DNA of 64,000 nt from positions 62,001 to 126,000 of the forward strand of contig JBBHKE010003401.1 in the NCBI GenBank assembly GCA_037447655.1, given 5' to 3'. Positions 34,228-45,999 of the stretch are shown here, piece after piece (the stretch's first letter is position 1; each line of letters starts with the position of its first letter). A model generated the notes under the pieces. That model was not told where the DNA came from. It worked only from the letters and a program-made list of their open reading frames with translations, and ran no database searches. Source of the stretch: Zygnema cylindricum (taxonomy: Eukaryota; Streptophyta; Zygnematophyceae; Zygnematales; Zygnemataceae). Made by a program: the position numbers and the translations under genes.

Positions 34228-37200
34228 ATGTCACAACATACCTCCCAATCAGATATTGATGAGATTGAAAACCTATTCCATGTTAGTGTTCAGCCAGCCA
34301 CTCTGGAAGTTCCTCCATCGTCCAATCAGGCTCCTATAAAGCCTGCTCCTCAACAGCAAAAGGCATCACAGTCGGTGCCTCTCCTTCCGGCAGGTGGCAA
34401 CTCCTCAAGCTCAGGAGGAGCTTCTGGAGGAGGTGGAGGTGGAACACAAGCAAGGCAAGAAGCATTTGGTTCGCCACCGAACACTTTAAACGGTAAGCAT
34501 TAAAAAATCGGTCTTGAAGATAAGCAAGAACTGAAGGTTGGAGCAGAACCATTTCATGGCTTTCAATAGTTATTTTTCGCAACACGTGTGTCCGTTTGGG
34601 ACAGTTAGTGTTTTAGTTTAGAGAAACAAAAGCAAGATTTTTTGTTTTTTTTTTTTTGTGTAAACGAAAGCAAGATTTTTTTTTATGTCTCCTGGATCGG
34701 TCCTTGCAACGCTGCTGTTGAAAATCGAGTTATTGCATATTTCTGAGTGCTTTCGTGTTCGTTTTTTGAGTTTTTGAACCTTACTGTGAATTATCTGCAC
34801 TCACTCAATCTTGTTTAGTTTAGTATATCCCCTCTAGTATCCTTTATGTCACGTGACAGCATAAACACCTCCATTTTAGGGATGTTTTCGATTTTCTTTC
34901 CCACCTGTCAAGTAAGAAAACTTAGAGAAGGCAGTGGTTTATTTGGTTCAGAAAACAAAGAGGACCGCTGCATTCCCCTCCATTCTCCCTATCATTAAAT
35001 TTACTAAGTTTTTTTCCTAAAAGAAAGGGTAATAGGTTCTAATTTTGTCTAATGCTCTATGTGGTCAAAAAACTGTCAATAATGTCTCTTTAGCATATGT
35101 AAAGAGTCTGACCTATGTAAGTGATGGATGCCATCTGTAGTCAGCATGACCTCTATCTTGACTTTAAACTGGATGTTCATTTCCTAATTGTTCGTTGGTG
35201 CCCAAACTTGCGTTCTGTATTTCTGAACCAACAATTATTGCGCAGAACCTGTAGCTGTGACATTGAAGAGAGATTTCTATCGAATTGTCAACAACTTGCG
35301 GCTAGTGGTCTTTCCAAATCCTTATCGAGAGGATGTCGGCCGAGCATTGAGAGACTGGGATCTGTGGGGACCATTCTTCTTTATCATTTTCCTGGCATTG
35401 ACGCTTTCTTGGACTTCTCCTGACAAGGTTCTGCTACTTTTTTTTTCCTCTGCTCCTAGTGAAGCAAAACATGTTTTTTTCTGCCGTCCAGATTGAGTCT
35501 GTGGGCTTCAAAGTGGGTCTTTGTGACATGTTCTACAAACTCTTTATTGTGAAATAGGTGTTTTTTCAGTTTTACAACTGGGAAAAATTTCTTTGGTTCA
35601 GGCTGTTACATTTTTTCCTGTTGAAACATCATAAAAGTCAGTGCGGCATTACATAGAGGTCGGAATGGTAAATATAAATATCAACCTTAGAAAATGTGAA
35701 CAATAAGTTTTATATCATTGATTTGCTTACTCGAGCACTTTTTTTGAAGAAAGACTTTGGTTGAACTCGTTGCTCTCTCCCTCCCCCCTCCGCTGCATCT
35801 TCCTATCAGTCCTTTATTCCTGCTGCATTCTTTTATCTTTTCTTACTCACTGAACTGGCCAAGGTAAATTTTACCTTGTTTACCTCTTTTGATTTCTCCA
35901 TAATTGTTTGCAACTATTTACATTCAAGTTGACAATTTGGCTTTTTTTGCAACTTAATTTGTACAAGTTCATTGTCCTTTTTTTTCTGTGCAGTCTGCGG
36001 TTTTCGGTATAGTTTTTGGTGTTCTCTCCTCGGGAGCTATTGTACTTACCCTCAACGTCCTTCTCCTGGTGAGTTAAATCCTCCTGGAAAAAGGGGCAAC
36101 AGGCAAAATTTGGTCTTTCTTCACCTTATACTCGGCTCAATCTCATTTGTTGATAATTTTTTATGTTCTTTAGTGTGCAAAACATCTAAGTTTCTGCCTT
36201 AGTGTTGCCAAAAAGGCTCATTTTCTGGATTTTTCCCATTCCTTGGTGTAAATAAAAATATGCTGTTGAATTTGCATGTTTTAACTAAAACATTTGTGCG
36301 ATTTTAGTGGGCCATGTACTTTTTATCATTAAGTGTACAATTTTTTGGTGTTGATTGCGGACGATCTGGATCTCAGATAGTCAGACACGTAAAGGTTAAC
36401 TATTTTATCATATTGGAAATTGTTTTTAATATGTACATAATCAAGACAAGGACGTTTGTCAATGCATAACATGAGTCCACAGTGCAATTCCGCTATCTTT
36501 CCATCCTCTATCCTCCATCCTGCATCCTCCATCCCCATCCCCCATCCTCCATCCTGCATCCTCCATCCCCCATCCCCCATCCTCCATCCTCCATCCTCCA
36601 TCCTCCATCCTCAGTCCTCTCTCCTGTATCCTCTATCCTCTATCCTCCATCCGCTATCCTCCATCCTTTATCCTACTCCTCCTTGGCTATCCCCTCTATC
36701 CTGTATCTATTGTGTTTATAAAGAGACAGGATGTTTTTGTCTATCAAGAGCTTACGTCCTCCTGACCCCATCCACACCTGCTCTCTATTGTTAAAGCCAT
36801 TATAAACTTCTGTCGATGAGTTGCATCTGATTCATTTTTGTCACACACAATTTGTTAGCCACATAAGTTTTTGAGAAACCACTTAATTTGTGATGCCAAA
36901 CTCTCTTCAACAAAATTATCTATAACTTTCCAAATCTGAACTCTATAGCTATTTGATAAAGCAAGAAACTAATAAAGAAGCCTTATTAAGTGGTTCTTGT
37001 CGGACCTTAGTCGTGACGGAGATCAGATTTCGTTTTCATTTCCACTCAAACTTTTTCTGATTCCTCGATGTTTAAAAACTTCAACTAAAACTCCTACTCT
37101 TCAAACATATAAACTTAAAAAAAACGTAAAAACCTAAAAATAGGAGGCTGTTTCGTGTCATTATTTGTTTTTTCAGGGCGGTAGGATCATCTTCTTCCAA

Positions 37201-37437
37201 AGTCTGAGTGTTTTGGGATATTGCCTCTTCCCTCTGGACGTGGGAGCCATTGCCTGTTCCTTCATAGAAAGTCGTTTTATCCGTACAATTGTTGTATTTG
37301 GAGCTCTGGCCTGGAGCTCGTGGTCGGCTTACCCCTTTGTTTCCGGAGCAGTTCCGGCTCCCAGAAGGGCTCTCGCAGTATATCCTGTATTTCTTCTCTT
37401 CATTTCAGTCGGGTTCCTCGTTTTAGCGAATGACTAA
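34228..37437 (+). CDS. YIPF6: Yip1-family Golgi membrane protein (YIPF6/YIP4 type)
   Basis: Four exons: 34228-34492, 35246-35427, 35994-36068 and 37177-37437, all with GT-AG introns, giving 260 residues. The first 90 residues are cytosolic and low in order (Gln/Ser/Gly-rich, a [10 protein letters not shown] run). Then come the conserved [19 protein letters not shown] segment, DWDLWGP, and five hydrophobic spans: about 136-152, 150-174, 178-202, 209-228 and 240-258. The [11 protein letters not shown] and [12 protein letters not shown] segments match the YIPF6 subgroup. Yip1 proteins bind Rab GTPases and help shape Golgi/TGN membranes; Arabidopsis YIP4a/b of this group act in secretion. Intron 3 carries a minisatellite. 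The next gene upstream on the same strand is over 3 kb away. Confidence 0.92.
36490..36690. repeat. CATCCTC-type heptamer minisatellite in intron 3
   Basis: About 28 tandem 7-bp units of CCATCCT and close variants (CCATCCC, GCATCCT, CTATCCT) fill the pyrimidine strand. It creates long open frames of Pro-Ser-Ile-Leu-His repeats that are not genes. Confidence 0.85.
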
Positions 37438-38879
37438 AGACGGTAAAAATCATTTCTTTTCTTTGTTTTTTGAAGCTCGGGCATAGGGCTCATTTTTCTC
37501 TTTAGATGTTGACATCTTGTCGTGGTTTTAGGGTTTTTCTTTATCCGTCCGAAGGTCGATAACGTAATGTAGGTGGCCGTACTTTGGAGGGTAGAGGTAT
37601 GGCAACTTTAGGAAACATATTGCAGAGACATTTTACATGTGGTTTTGTGTTTTCTACGTTTTCACGGCCCTGAAATTGTAGTCGTCGGTTTGTCGGTTTC
37701 TTGTTAAGCCTTTTGTTCAGAACATGATTCTTTGTATTCTGGGGAAATTTTTAGCTCCGCAAATTTTTAGAACAGAAAATTTTCAGAAGTTTTGGAGCTC
37801 TTATGTCATTTTTTATCCTTGCGATGTAAAGTTTCTGCATTTAAGTTTTAATTGTTGCTTAACAGCACTTTTGTACTATTTCCTGGCATAGAAATACTTA
37901 GGTTCTTTTACTATGCCTAAAAATGAGGTTTTCTTTTGTTGAGCAAATCTTTTCGGCAAAGATTTTTTTTTGACGTCTTTAGTTTGTTTTGGAAAGACAT
38001 CCCATTGGATGGATATGTGAATTTGGACATTCTGAGATGGTTCTTAGATGTTTATGTAACAAGGCAATCCTCTGTATATTAGAGATTCTTATTTCTTATA
38101 TAGGTACAAATACTTTAGTTTTCGTATTTGTTCTTTGACACTAAACAATGTTGTTCAATCAACAAAAAAGGACAAGATTTTGTCGACTAAGGGTGCTTGT
38201 TCAATAAAAGCCTTTCGTTTCGGGAAAACGTTAACAGACCTACAAGCTCGTTTCCCCCAAAAAAAGATTCAACCAATGGAATTCACTTCTACATTGCCAT
38301 AGCTACAAATGAGAGTGAAACGTATTGTTCTCTATGTGTGGGTTTCTTTCGCAGTGTTTTTCATGTCAGTTTGTTTCTCCTGGGTTCATTTTTTCAGTCG
38401 TGTATCGGCTTTTCGCTGCTTTTATTTCCATGTAAAAAGATGGTTTAGTGTTGTGTTATTTTGACGAGCTCTGATGATTCATGTTGATGCTGGAACCATA
38501 GGTCAATAAAAGCTGCCTCGTGGTTTTCAGACCCCTCTCCTTGCGCTGATATGCACATTTTCTCCACAATTCGTACAAAGACTTTTTGATAAGGTTGCCG
38601 CTCCCATTCAATCGGACCTTCTTGAGGAGCTTCACTCTGATTCATCGCTTGCCCGTTTTCTCTCCTACAGAAGCCTTAGTGTTGGAGCTTGGCTCTTGGC
38701 TACACATATTCTGTGCACTCTTATGTTTCAAGCCTCGTCAATTGTACACCGCCTGCAGGGGCCTTGCCTCCCTCATCCACCTCTAGTTGGCTCCCTCGTT
38801 TGCTTGAAGACTTGCACTATTTCTTGACTTTTTGTCCAGCAGTTTAACGCCTCACAAATGGCTCCATACACTTATTTGA
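37438..38879. other. 3' UTR of the Yip1 gene and intergenic DNA
   Basis: AATAAA at 38203-38208 is a possible polyadenylation signal, though it is 766 bases beyond the stop. I see no domain in the short frames around 38200-38790. No repeat was recognised. Confidence 0.4.
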
Positions 38880-39186
38880 GCACTTGCACCAAGAAGATGA
38901 CACGTACCAGGAGGAAGACCCGCACAAGGAAGCAGACTCGCACCAGGAGGAGGACTCGCACAAGGAGGAATCGTACCAAGAGAAGGACTCGCAAAGAGAG
39001 GAGGACTCGCATTAGGAGGAGTCCTCGCTCTAAGAGGAGGACTAGAACCAAGAGGAGGACTCTCACCAGAAAGCAGACTCGCACCAGGAGGAGGACTCGC
39101 ACCAGGAGGACTCCTTGAACCAAGAGGAGGACTACAACCAAAAACAGGACTCGCACCAGGAGGAGGAGTTGCACTAAGAGGAGGAC
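38880..39186. repeat. 18-bp minisatellite (Arg/Thr-coding in one frame)
   Basis: Tandem units of about 18 bp built from GACTCGCACCAGGAGGAG, with 12- and 15-bp variants, run for some 300 bp up to the border of the inverted-repeat element at 39192. One frame reads Thr-Arg-Thr-Arg-Arg-Arg. Another reads Asp-Ser-His-Gln-Glu-Glu but with stops. Flanking sequence gives no gene context, so I treat it as a minisatellite. Confidence 0.75.
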
Positions 39187-39191
39187 TGAGC

Positions 39192-39695
39192 TACACCGCG
39201 AATCGTAATTAGAGTAAAGGAATAATTAGAGTAAAAAAACGAAAAAAAAAAATAGAGTTATTAACTCTATTTTGGGTAATCAACCCTTATCAAAAAAAAA
39301 AATGTACTCTAATTTATCAATAACTCTAATTTGGGCGCTGAATATATCTACTGTAAATTAGGTACACGTACAAAATCTGACAAAACGTACAGTTTCACGT
39401 CATTATGACGTTTGCACAACGCGGTTTGTTAAAACGCGGTTACATGATAACGGCCTGTATTAAATCATTATTTGTACTTTTTTACTTAATAAAGTACAAT
39501 TTTGCACGGTTAGACACCGACCGTACGCCACACTATTTAAAACGGCACTGTATTAGAGTGATTAACGCTCATTCAAAAAGTGCCTTAAATAATGCAAAGA
39601 ATAATTTAGAATAATGTACTCTATTTATGGTGATAGGGTCAAAATTTGGGGTGACGGAATTAGCGTACATAACTCTAATTACGATTCGCGGTGTA
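39192..39695 (+). mobile_element. Intact 504-bp TA-flanked inverted-repeat element
   Basis: Ends TACACCGCGAATCGTAATTAG and its mirror at 39695, with a TA at each border. The interior has TAACTCTAATTTGGGCG, CAGTTTCACGTCATTATGACG and GTACGCCACACTATTTAAAA. It is the reference copy for the split element at 19433-27609, and 47374-47877 is the same element reversed and also 504 bp. No transposase frame. Confidence 0.85.
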
Positions 39696-41204
39696 CTGTA
39701 CGACGCGTTTTTTCTTACTCTTACGTTTTTCTGATCGTTCCGTTACAAGCTTGAAAACAATCGACTTCCACTTCTGCACTTTGACTATAAAGCATGGACA
39801 AAAGTCATGTTTGACGTGTTTACATGGGGGTTCGGGTTTTCAAGATCCGTTACGAGATTGTGGCCATAGAACAGGAATAAGATGGCACAGTCCAAACATT
39901 GTACAAACTTTTCTTCCGTACGTGCAGCACTCTGGATTTACAAGGTCTCGAACTGAGTAGATTAATGTTGTAAGCAGTTAAACGATTCCATGTCTTTGTT
40001 AGCTATTTACAATTCCATGCTTGGACAGAGTTTTCAACATTGTCACCGGTAATCGCGGAGTTTTGGAATGTTGGCGTAGACTCGGCCGGCCTCCCTTATC
40101 AGTATCTATAAATTATAAACCTTCAGTGGCCTTCGTGGAAAGCTTTATATAGGCGGTGTGTCTGTCATCGTTTTTTCCTGTCCGTCCGGAGTACGCCGTA
40201 CAGCTGGCACAATGTAGCGTTGCCGTCCGTCCGCAGTACGGACCACCGTACCGCTGGCACAATGTAGCGTTGCCGTCAACTGACTCTACGAACGACTACA
40301 GGAAAAGGTACGGGACCATCTAGGGAAAAGGTACGGGTGTTCGTTTTTTCTAACGGGCATGAAAAATGGGCATGATAAACTGGACAGGGTACATTCCCGT
40401 GTAACGGGCGTTGATTTAATTGTTCGTGAAAACAGGCGAAAACATCCTGTAACTTTAGGGTTGCATCCTTTTGCTCAGTACGTACTGAACGGCTAGACGG
40501 GTTCAGTATACTGTGAATCGCTGTTTAGTGTTAAGAACACTATATCGGTGCCCCTAAATTACGACCGGTGAGCCTAAAATAGAATAAATAACACTATTTT
40601 TTCTAGTGTTGGGTATCAGGTAAATTCATATCGCGATTAATTTCGATATTCGATATATCGAATATCGATCGAGCAGAATCCTCGATATATCGTACCGGGG
40701 CCAATATAAATTATAGTGATATATCGCGATCTGTAGTATTTTTTAAATTTAATATTTTATTTTTTTTATATAGCATGTTATTTTAGGGAAAAAGACAAAT
40801 TGTCTGATACGCCACGTACGACGTGATTTCGTTCCGTGACTTAAAGGTAGACGCCGCAAAATATAACCGACAAAAAAGTACTAATACTGTAATTCAAATA
40901 ATTACTTATTTAGGGTATGGTTACATCAGGAGGTCTTTGTAATAGTACGGACAGCAAAATTTATGTATTACAGAGGCCTCGGTTACATCGCGTATCGCCT
41001 GTAAATAAGTTTTTACATACGTGTTCTGATTTGAGTAGTTACACGTAAGTTGACGATCAAATCTCTAAAATCGTCAAAGATTTAGAAACCGACCATTTTC
41101 GTATGGAAATCCAACCTTGCGTATTATGTACGTGTACTTCACAAGTGTACCGCGTCAATGTACCTTAGCGATATCCTTCACTCTGTTGAGTTTGAAGTAG
41201 TGTA
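39696..41204. other. Intergenic, repeat remnants only
   Basis: Holds a direct repeat (40183-40277), a truncated inverted-repeat element around 40508-40615 (CTGTGAATCGCTGTTTAGTG, then CCTAAAATAGAATAAATAACA, as in 56460-56680) and a perfect 24-bp palindrome at 40644-40667. No gene. Confidence 0.5.
40183..40277. repeat. Two direct copies of a 46-50-bp unit
   Basis: Both copies share CCGTCCG, AGTACG, CCGTAC and then GCTGGCACAATGTAGCGTTG. They are adjacent (about 40183-40228 and 40229-40277). Confidence 0.75.
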
Positions 41205-44200
41205 CTTTATTACATTATGAGCGATGGAAAAACCATCAAAGTACAAAGGGGGTGAAAAAGAGAAATTGAACATTTAAAGAGTACAAGAGCCAGCAGCTAT
41301 GAAAACAAAACAAAGCAAAACAAAACAAACAAATGAGGAAAAACAAAAACAGCTAGGCTAACTAGCAAGACTAAACAAAAAACCAAAGATGAATAGACAA
41401 AAAAGGAAAAAAACCACTCTATATGATGCCCCACAACCCCAGCAAACTAAATTCCACACCCCCGAAGATCGTGGATGTGGACTGGATCTCGTGGAGGAAG
41501 GTCTGGGAGGCTTCGCCTATCACCCGCCACCGTGCTTCAACGGAGAAGGGCCACAGCTTGCGCTCATTGAAGGGCGATCGATACACGTTGCCGATAAAAA
41601 GCAACCAGAAGGCTTGGGGGAGGGCTCCCTGGACCCCTAGAATCAAAAGCTCTCTTAGCACAGTTGCGAAGAAAATCATCGAAAGACTTGTCCAAAGAAC
41701 CAAAAATCTCTGCGGCAAATGGGACAAACTGGTCCGCCGGGTCTCGGTGAGCGTAATCCCTCTCCTTGGAAGCCGATGCGTCCCTAGTCGCCACACCTGT
41801 ATGCACTGCCGCGCGAGAAAAAATGTGGGTCCCAATCGGATCAGTAAGGACCACATCACCCAAAGTCCGCCCAGTCCCATGAAGGAAAACCAAGTCAACC
41901 CGAGGGCTTCGGATACCACTAGATTGGGGACGAGGAGGTAAGATATGAGAAACCTCCGCTTCACAATGTAGCCTGCTTCAACACCAATCGCAGCAACCGC
42001 ATCACGAACCAAATCATGCGCGACGGTACGTTCACCCCCCCGCGAACAACGAAGTAAATGGATGCCGTTGGAGTCAATAGGCTGGTTGCAAATACAGTTG
42101 GGGCGCCCAAGAAGCGGAGGGTGAGGCAAACCCAAACGAAGGCGGATAGCAGAGGTGAACTGGTCAGACGTCATACGAAAGCGTCGAAAAATTCGGTGTT
42201 GCCTGTAACCACGCATCGGCTCTCGGCCCAGAACACGAACGTAAGCGAGCACGCGATTGAGCGGAAGGTAGCGCGTTTAATAGATCATAAAATTCAGCGA
42301 CTGCCAACTGCTCGGATATGCGTTGTTGCACATGGTAGTTATTGTCAGCAATAAGGGACGGGAAAGGTGGCGCTTGGTTTCGGGCATCACACGGAAGAAG
42401 TGCACGAGCGGAGAGAAGAGCTTGATGAAACGGAAAAAGATTATCCTCCACTTTAGGGACGACTTTGGCTAGAATGGGAACATCATTTGCAATAAAACGG
42501 GAAGCGATGGAAGGCGCCACTAAAGCCCAACTACCCAAAAAAGCTGCTGGAGCAACTCGAGCCACTAGAATCAAACCTAAACCCCCGTTGGAAATTGGAA
42601 GGCTAGCTTGACGGCGTGCAAATAAACCCTCTGGGCGATCGAAAATCCCATGCCCAACGAGGTGATGGAGAACACTAAAAAGTTGATCGTCGAACCCTTT
42701 TAGTGAGGACAAAAATGGATCTGTTGGTGGTACCGTCCGAGCGAGATAAGAGGACGTTGAGCAAAGCAACGAGTGAGGATTTGAAATGCCACTTGGGAGT
42801 CGGAGAGCTTAAGAATTTCATCAGAGTGAGAGAGGTCCTCCAACAATGCATCAGTGACAACTTGGTTCACAAAAGATGGGGCACCAATAGGAGAGCCTAA
42901 AGCTTTAATACCGTCGGTCGGAGATGCAATACGAAAACCCACAGGAACAAGGAAGTCTGAAGGTAAGGCTTGCGGGCACCAAGCCACGCATTTAGACGGC
43001 TTGACTGACAAACCAATCCGACGAAGTTGCTCCGCAAAATGAGAAAAGGCAGATAAAACTTGGTCACGAGGGCCCACAATATGAGTATCATCCGCGATAG
43101 AAGGGAATAAACAACCAGGAAAAGTCATAGCAGAGTCGCGTAAAGCTTGAAGGTGAGCTAAAGCAAAAAGGGGGCCCCCCAAAGAATCACCTTGACAGGT
43201 GCCAGTCGCAGACTCCAATGTGGCAACCTCACGAAAGGGACCGCCAAGAGGAAAGATGAGGGAGCTCGGGCGAGAATAAAATGCACGAACAAAAGGGAAA
43301 ATGTGGCTGATGGGAGATGGAGCATGCCTCAATTCTCGAAAGATAGCATTACGGTTGACAGTGTTAAAGGCGTTTGCAACATCTACCTGGAGGAATACCC
43401 AATCCGGATGGAGATCCAAAACAGCCCGAAGACCATGAACAACCCGCCTCACAACCCCCTTTTGTAGCAACTCCGAACTGGTGCGGTGAAAAATGGTCAT
43501 GGAAAGCCCATTGGAGTTGAATACATATTGAGCGAGCAACCTAACGGTACAACACCTCACCGATAGCAATTGGGCGAATTCCCCCTGCAGGTTTACTAAC
43601 AGCCACAAGGCGAGCCGCAGAGCGAAGGGGTACAACATTGTGAGGAACGTGTCCTCGAGCCACCTCTAAAGCCACCTTAAAAAGGAGATCAAAACCTTGA
43701 GAGGATATGTCTGGAGGAAATATGTCCCTGAGGAGTTCGTACACCATCCCAGATGGGCCATCTGAAGAAAGATGAGGCGACCGAAGCAAAGATGTAGTAA
43801 ATGCTTCCCGCTCCAAGTCGAACGATTCAAGAGGATCATGGACTTCCACGAATGGGAGGATCTTTTCAGGGGCAGGAGGATGTAATAAACGTAAGGCCTC
43901 AACCGCCGCCTCGGAAGACGGAGATGGTTGGAAAGGTCGAAGAGCACGAGCAGCCCGAGAATACTCGCCAGAACGACCAAGGTGGACCGCCCGATGCAAC
44001 CTAGCCGTGGAGCTTGGGAGTGGGGCACGACGTTGAGGGGGGGACATAGAAAGACTGATGACACGATCTGTATGCTCTTGTTGCAAGGACTCCCAATCCC
44101 CTCTCAAAAACCGTTGACACCGCGCTTTAGTCTCACGGGCCCCGCTCGCCCCTCCTCTCGGTGGCAAAACTAGAACCCAAAGTGGGAATAAGAAAAGTAA

Positions 44201-44770
44201 ATGCCAAGCCGCGTCGTTGGTGATGTCGGCTGCCAATAAAGCCAAAGGGAGTCGAAGAGCCGCTTGGACAGATTCACGAAGATGGTTCGGAATACGAGTG
44301 TAGAGCCTAGGCCGAGGATAACCTAGGTGGTAACACCCAAGGACGTCTAAGCGTCGAACATAGTCCCAATCAGTAGAAGACGGTTGTTGGCGGACACTTG
44401 AGGGAGGAGGATGGCCTTTAGTGGGGGGTGGAATTCCTTTAGGAGTGAGAGGACATGACTTCAAAAGTCGCAACAAACCCCCTCCCGCAACATACAACTT
44501 CCCACACTGAGGGCACGACACCCTAAGAGGACTATGATTTAATGGGGGAGTCAAAGCAGGCTCGGTGAGTGAAGGAGCCGGAGGAGTAACAATAGGGACG
44601 ATCAGGTGGACATGCAAGTGCGGATGCGAAGGTTGAGAATGCTCCTCTCGCACGCCAAATTTGGCGCCAGATTCACGAAGGGAAGTAAGACAAACCCTAG
44701 AAGGAAGAAATGGCCGAGATGGCTTCTTTATCTACCTTGGCACAGACCGGATATGGGTGAAAAAGAAAGA
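41205..44770 (-). pseudogene. Non-LTR retrotransposon with restriction-like endonuclease
   Basis: Read down the minus strand. N-terminal zinc-finger-like VSCPQCGKLYV; a basic/Pro-rich linker; RT fingers with KPAGGIRPIAIGEVLYR (about 43550); RT motif A FLQVDVANAFNTVNR; motif B TGTCQGDSLGGPLFA; motif C SIADDTHIVG (the Asp-Asp pair present); motif D GLSVKPSKCVAW; a thumb-like region; then a Cys-rich CICNQPIDSNGIHLLRC motif with downstream His. Last comes, in a shifted frame, a PD-(D/E)XK-like domain (TLGDVVLTDPIG, later SASKERDYAHRD and FAAEIFGSLD). That architecture, with no AP endonuclease, is the older R2-like plan. Three frameshifts break it. An AATAAA word on the minus strand near 41212 marks the 3' end. 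Confidence 0.8.
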
Positions 44771-44827
44771 GTGAAAAGAGGTGATTTGAGTATTTGTAGA
44801 AAGGTCTTCGAAAATCCTTTCTTTTGA

Positions 44828-45866
44828 CTATCTGCACGCTTTAATCGGTGGCAGATAAGGAAAAAGAAAGTTGAAAAACGATATCAGGCAACCATGGCCG
44901 AAGGTTTTAGAAATGGACGAAAAAATTTCAGTTGTCTCATGAGCGGTTTTTGCAAGTTGAGCTGCTGCCTTTTCACCCTGTATCCTCAGTTCCTCTGCTG
45001 CTCTCTCTGCTTCTGCTATTACATGTGCTGCAGTTTTATCAGTCTCTTCCTTCAGTTGCTCGGCTGTGAGGCATGCTTGCTTTCCTGCGGACTCCACAAA
45101 CTGCTCAGTTGCAATGCTGGCTTGACTCCTAAGTGCACCTGCTTGCTCCTTCAGCTGCTGTGCGGCAATCAGAAGCAAGTCTTTAGCCTTTTCAGGTCCA
45201 TCCGGATCGCCATTGGTTGTATCAGCAGCAGTAGATTTGACATCTTCCACAGCTTCCTCCAACACTTTCTTGGCCTCCTCTGTAACTTGTTCCACCTGTG
45301 GAGCCTGGTCCAATACACTCGTATCATACTTAGTATGGAAAAAAGGGACAAAAAAAAAAAACATCCAATGGAAACCATTTACTTTCCTCAAAACAGCAAA
45401 AAGTTAACTCTTAGAAACTCTGATTAACAACAATGACCTCACAGTTCACAATGCGTGAGACTGAAAAAAGAGAAACAAAATTGTTGAAGTGGTGTGAAAA
45501 AACAAGCAGAGTGCTAAAAACTAAGCAAAAAACAAGGCGCATCACAAAATGACAATGAAATAGGACTGTGCATAGCATCGGCCATAAACTACTAACCTTC
45601 TCGCCTTCAGAAGTAGCCCTAAGAACGTCCACCAATTGATGACAATGACCTTTACTCCAACTACGACTTCCATTAACGAATAAACTCGAAGTTATTTTTT
45701 TTTGTAAAGTTGAGCGAGCTTTCACATACGGACCTCCTCTACTTTCCAGCAAGCCTTCGGGAGGCAAAACCCTGCATTTACATCCAGCGGCAATGAAAGA
45801 TTCTGACAGATTTCTTTGAGATACCACACTGTAATTCCCGACCACACTACGCGTTAGAGAAGCCAT
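44828..45866 (-). CDS. Ala-rich helical, LEA-like protein with likely organelle presequence
   Basis: Two exons on the minus strand: 45866-45597 (90 codons) and 45295-44828, joined in phase with GT-AG ends, about 245 residues. Residues 1-60 are rich in Ser, Arg and Val with few acids (MASLTRSVVGNYSVVSQRN), as in a plastid or mitochondrial transit peptide. From residue 91 on the chain is a long charged amphipathic helix rich in Ala, Glu, Lys and Gln (EEAKKVLEEAVEDVKSTAA, EQLKEETDKTAAHVIAEAER). Late-embryogenesis-abundant and related stress proteins look like this, but I recognise no specific family. The last 25 residues (FFNFLFPYLPPIKACR) are unlike the rest and may be read-through into an intron or the retrotransposon border. 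Confidence 0.6.
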
Positions 45867-45988
45867 GGCGGTTCCACAACTGATTACAAAATATGCACGT
45901 GCAAGATTTGTTTACCCTCGTAGTATAGAACTACAATTGAAGATCTTGGGCAAAGGCTGTACGATCCTACATACACTTGCATGTGAAC

Positions 45989-45998
45989 GCATATAAAT
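45989..45998 (-). promoter_or_regulatory. Candidate TATA box of the LEA-like gene
   Basis: ATTTATATG on the minus strand lies about 125 bases upstream of the ATG at 45866. No other signal was recognised. Confidence 0.3.
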
Positions 45999-45999
45999 T

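Noticed and set aside
36456-36794. 112-codon Pro/Ser/His-rich frame
   Set aside because: It is the translated heptamer minisatellite inside intron 3 of the Yip1-family gene.
38858-39118. Arg-rich basic protein gene
   Set aside because: Pure 18-bp tandem repeat with no conserved flank and no intron or UTR support.
41423-41941. Plus-strand frame of 172 codons over the non-LTR element
   Set aside because: Antisense shadow of the endonuclease region; no domain and no splice context.
44894-45427. Plus-strand Cys/Leu-rich frame of 177 codons
   Set aside because: Antisense of the LEA-like coding exon; the helix codons (GCA, GAG, AAG) reverse to Cys/Leu/Phe codons.
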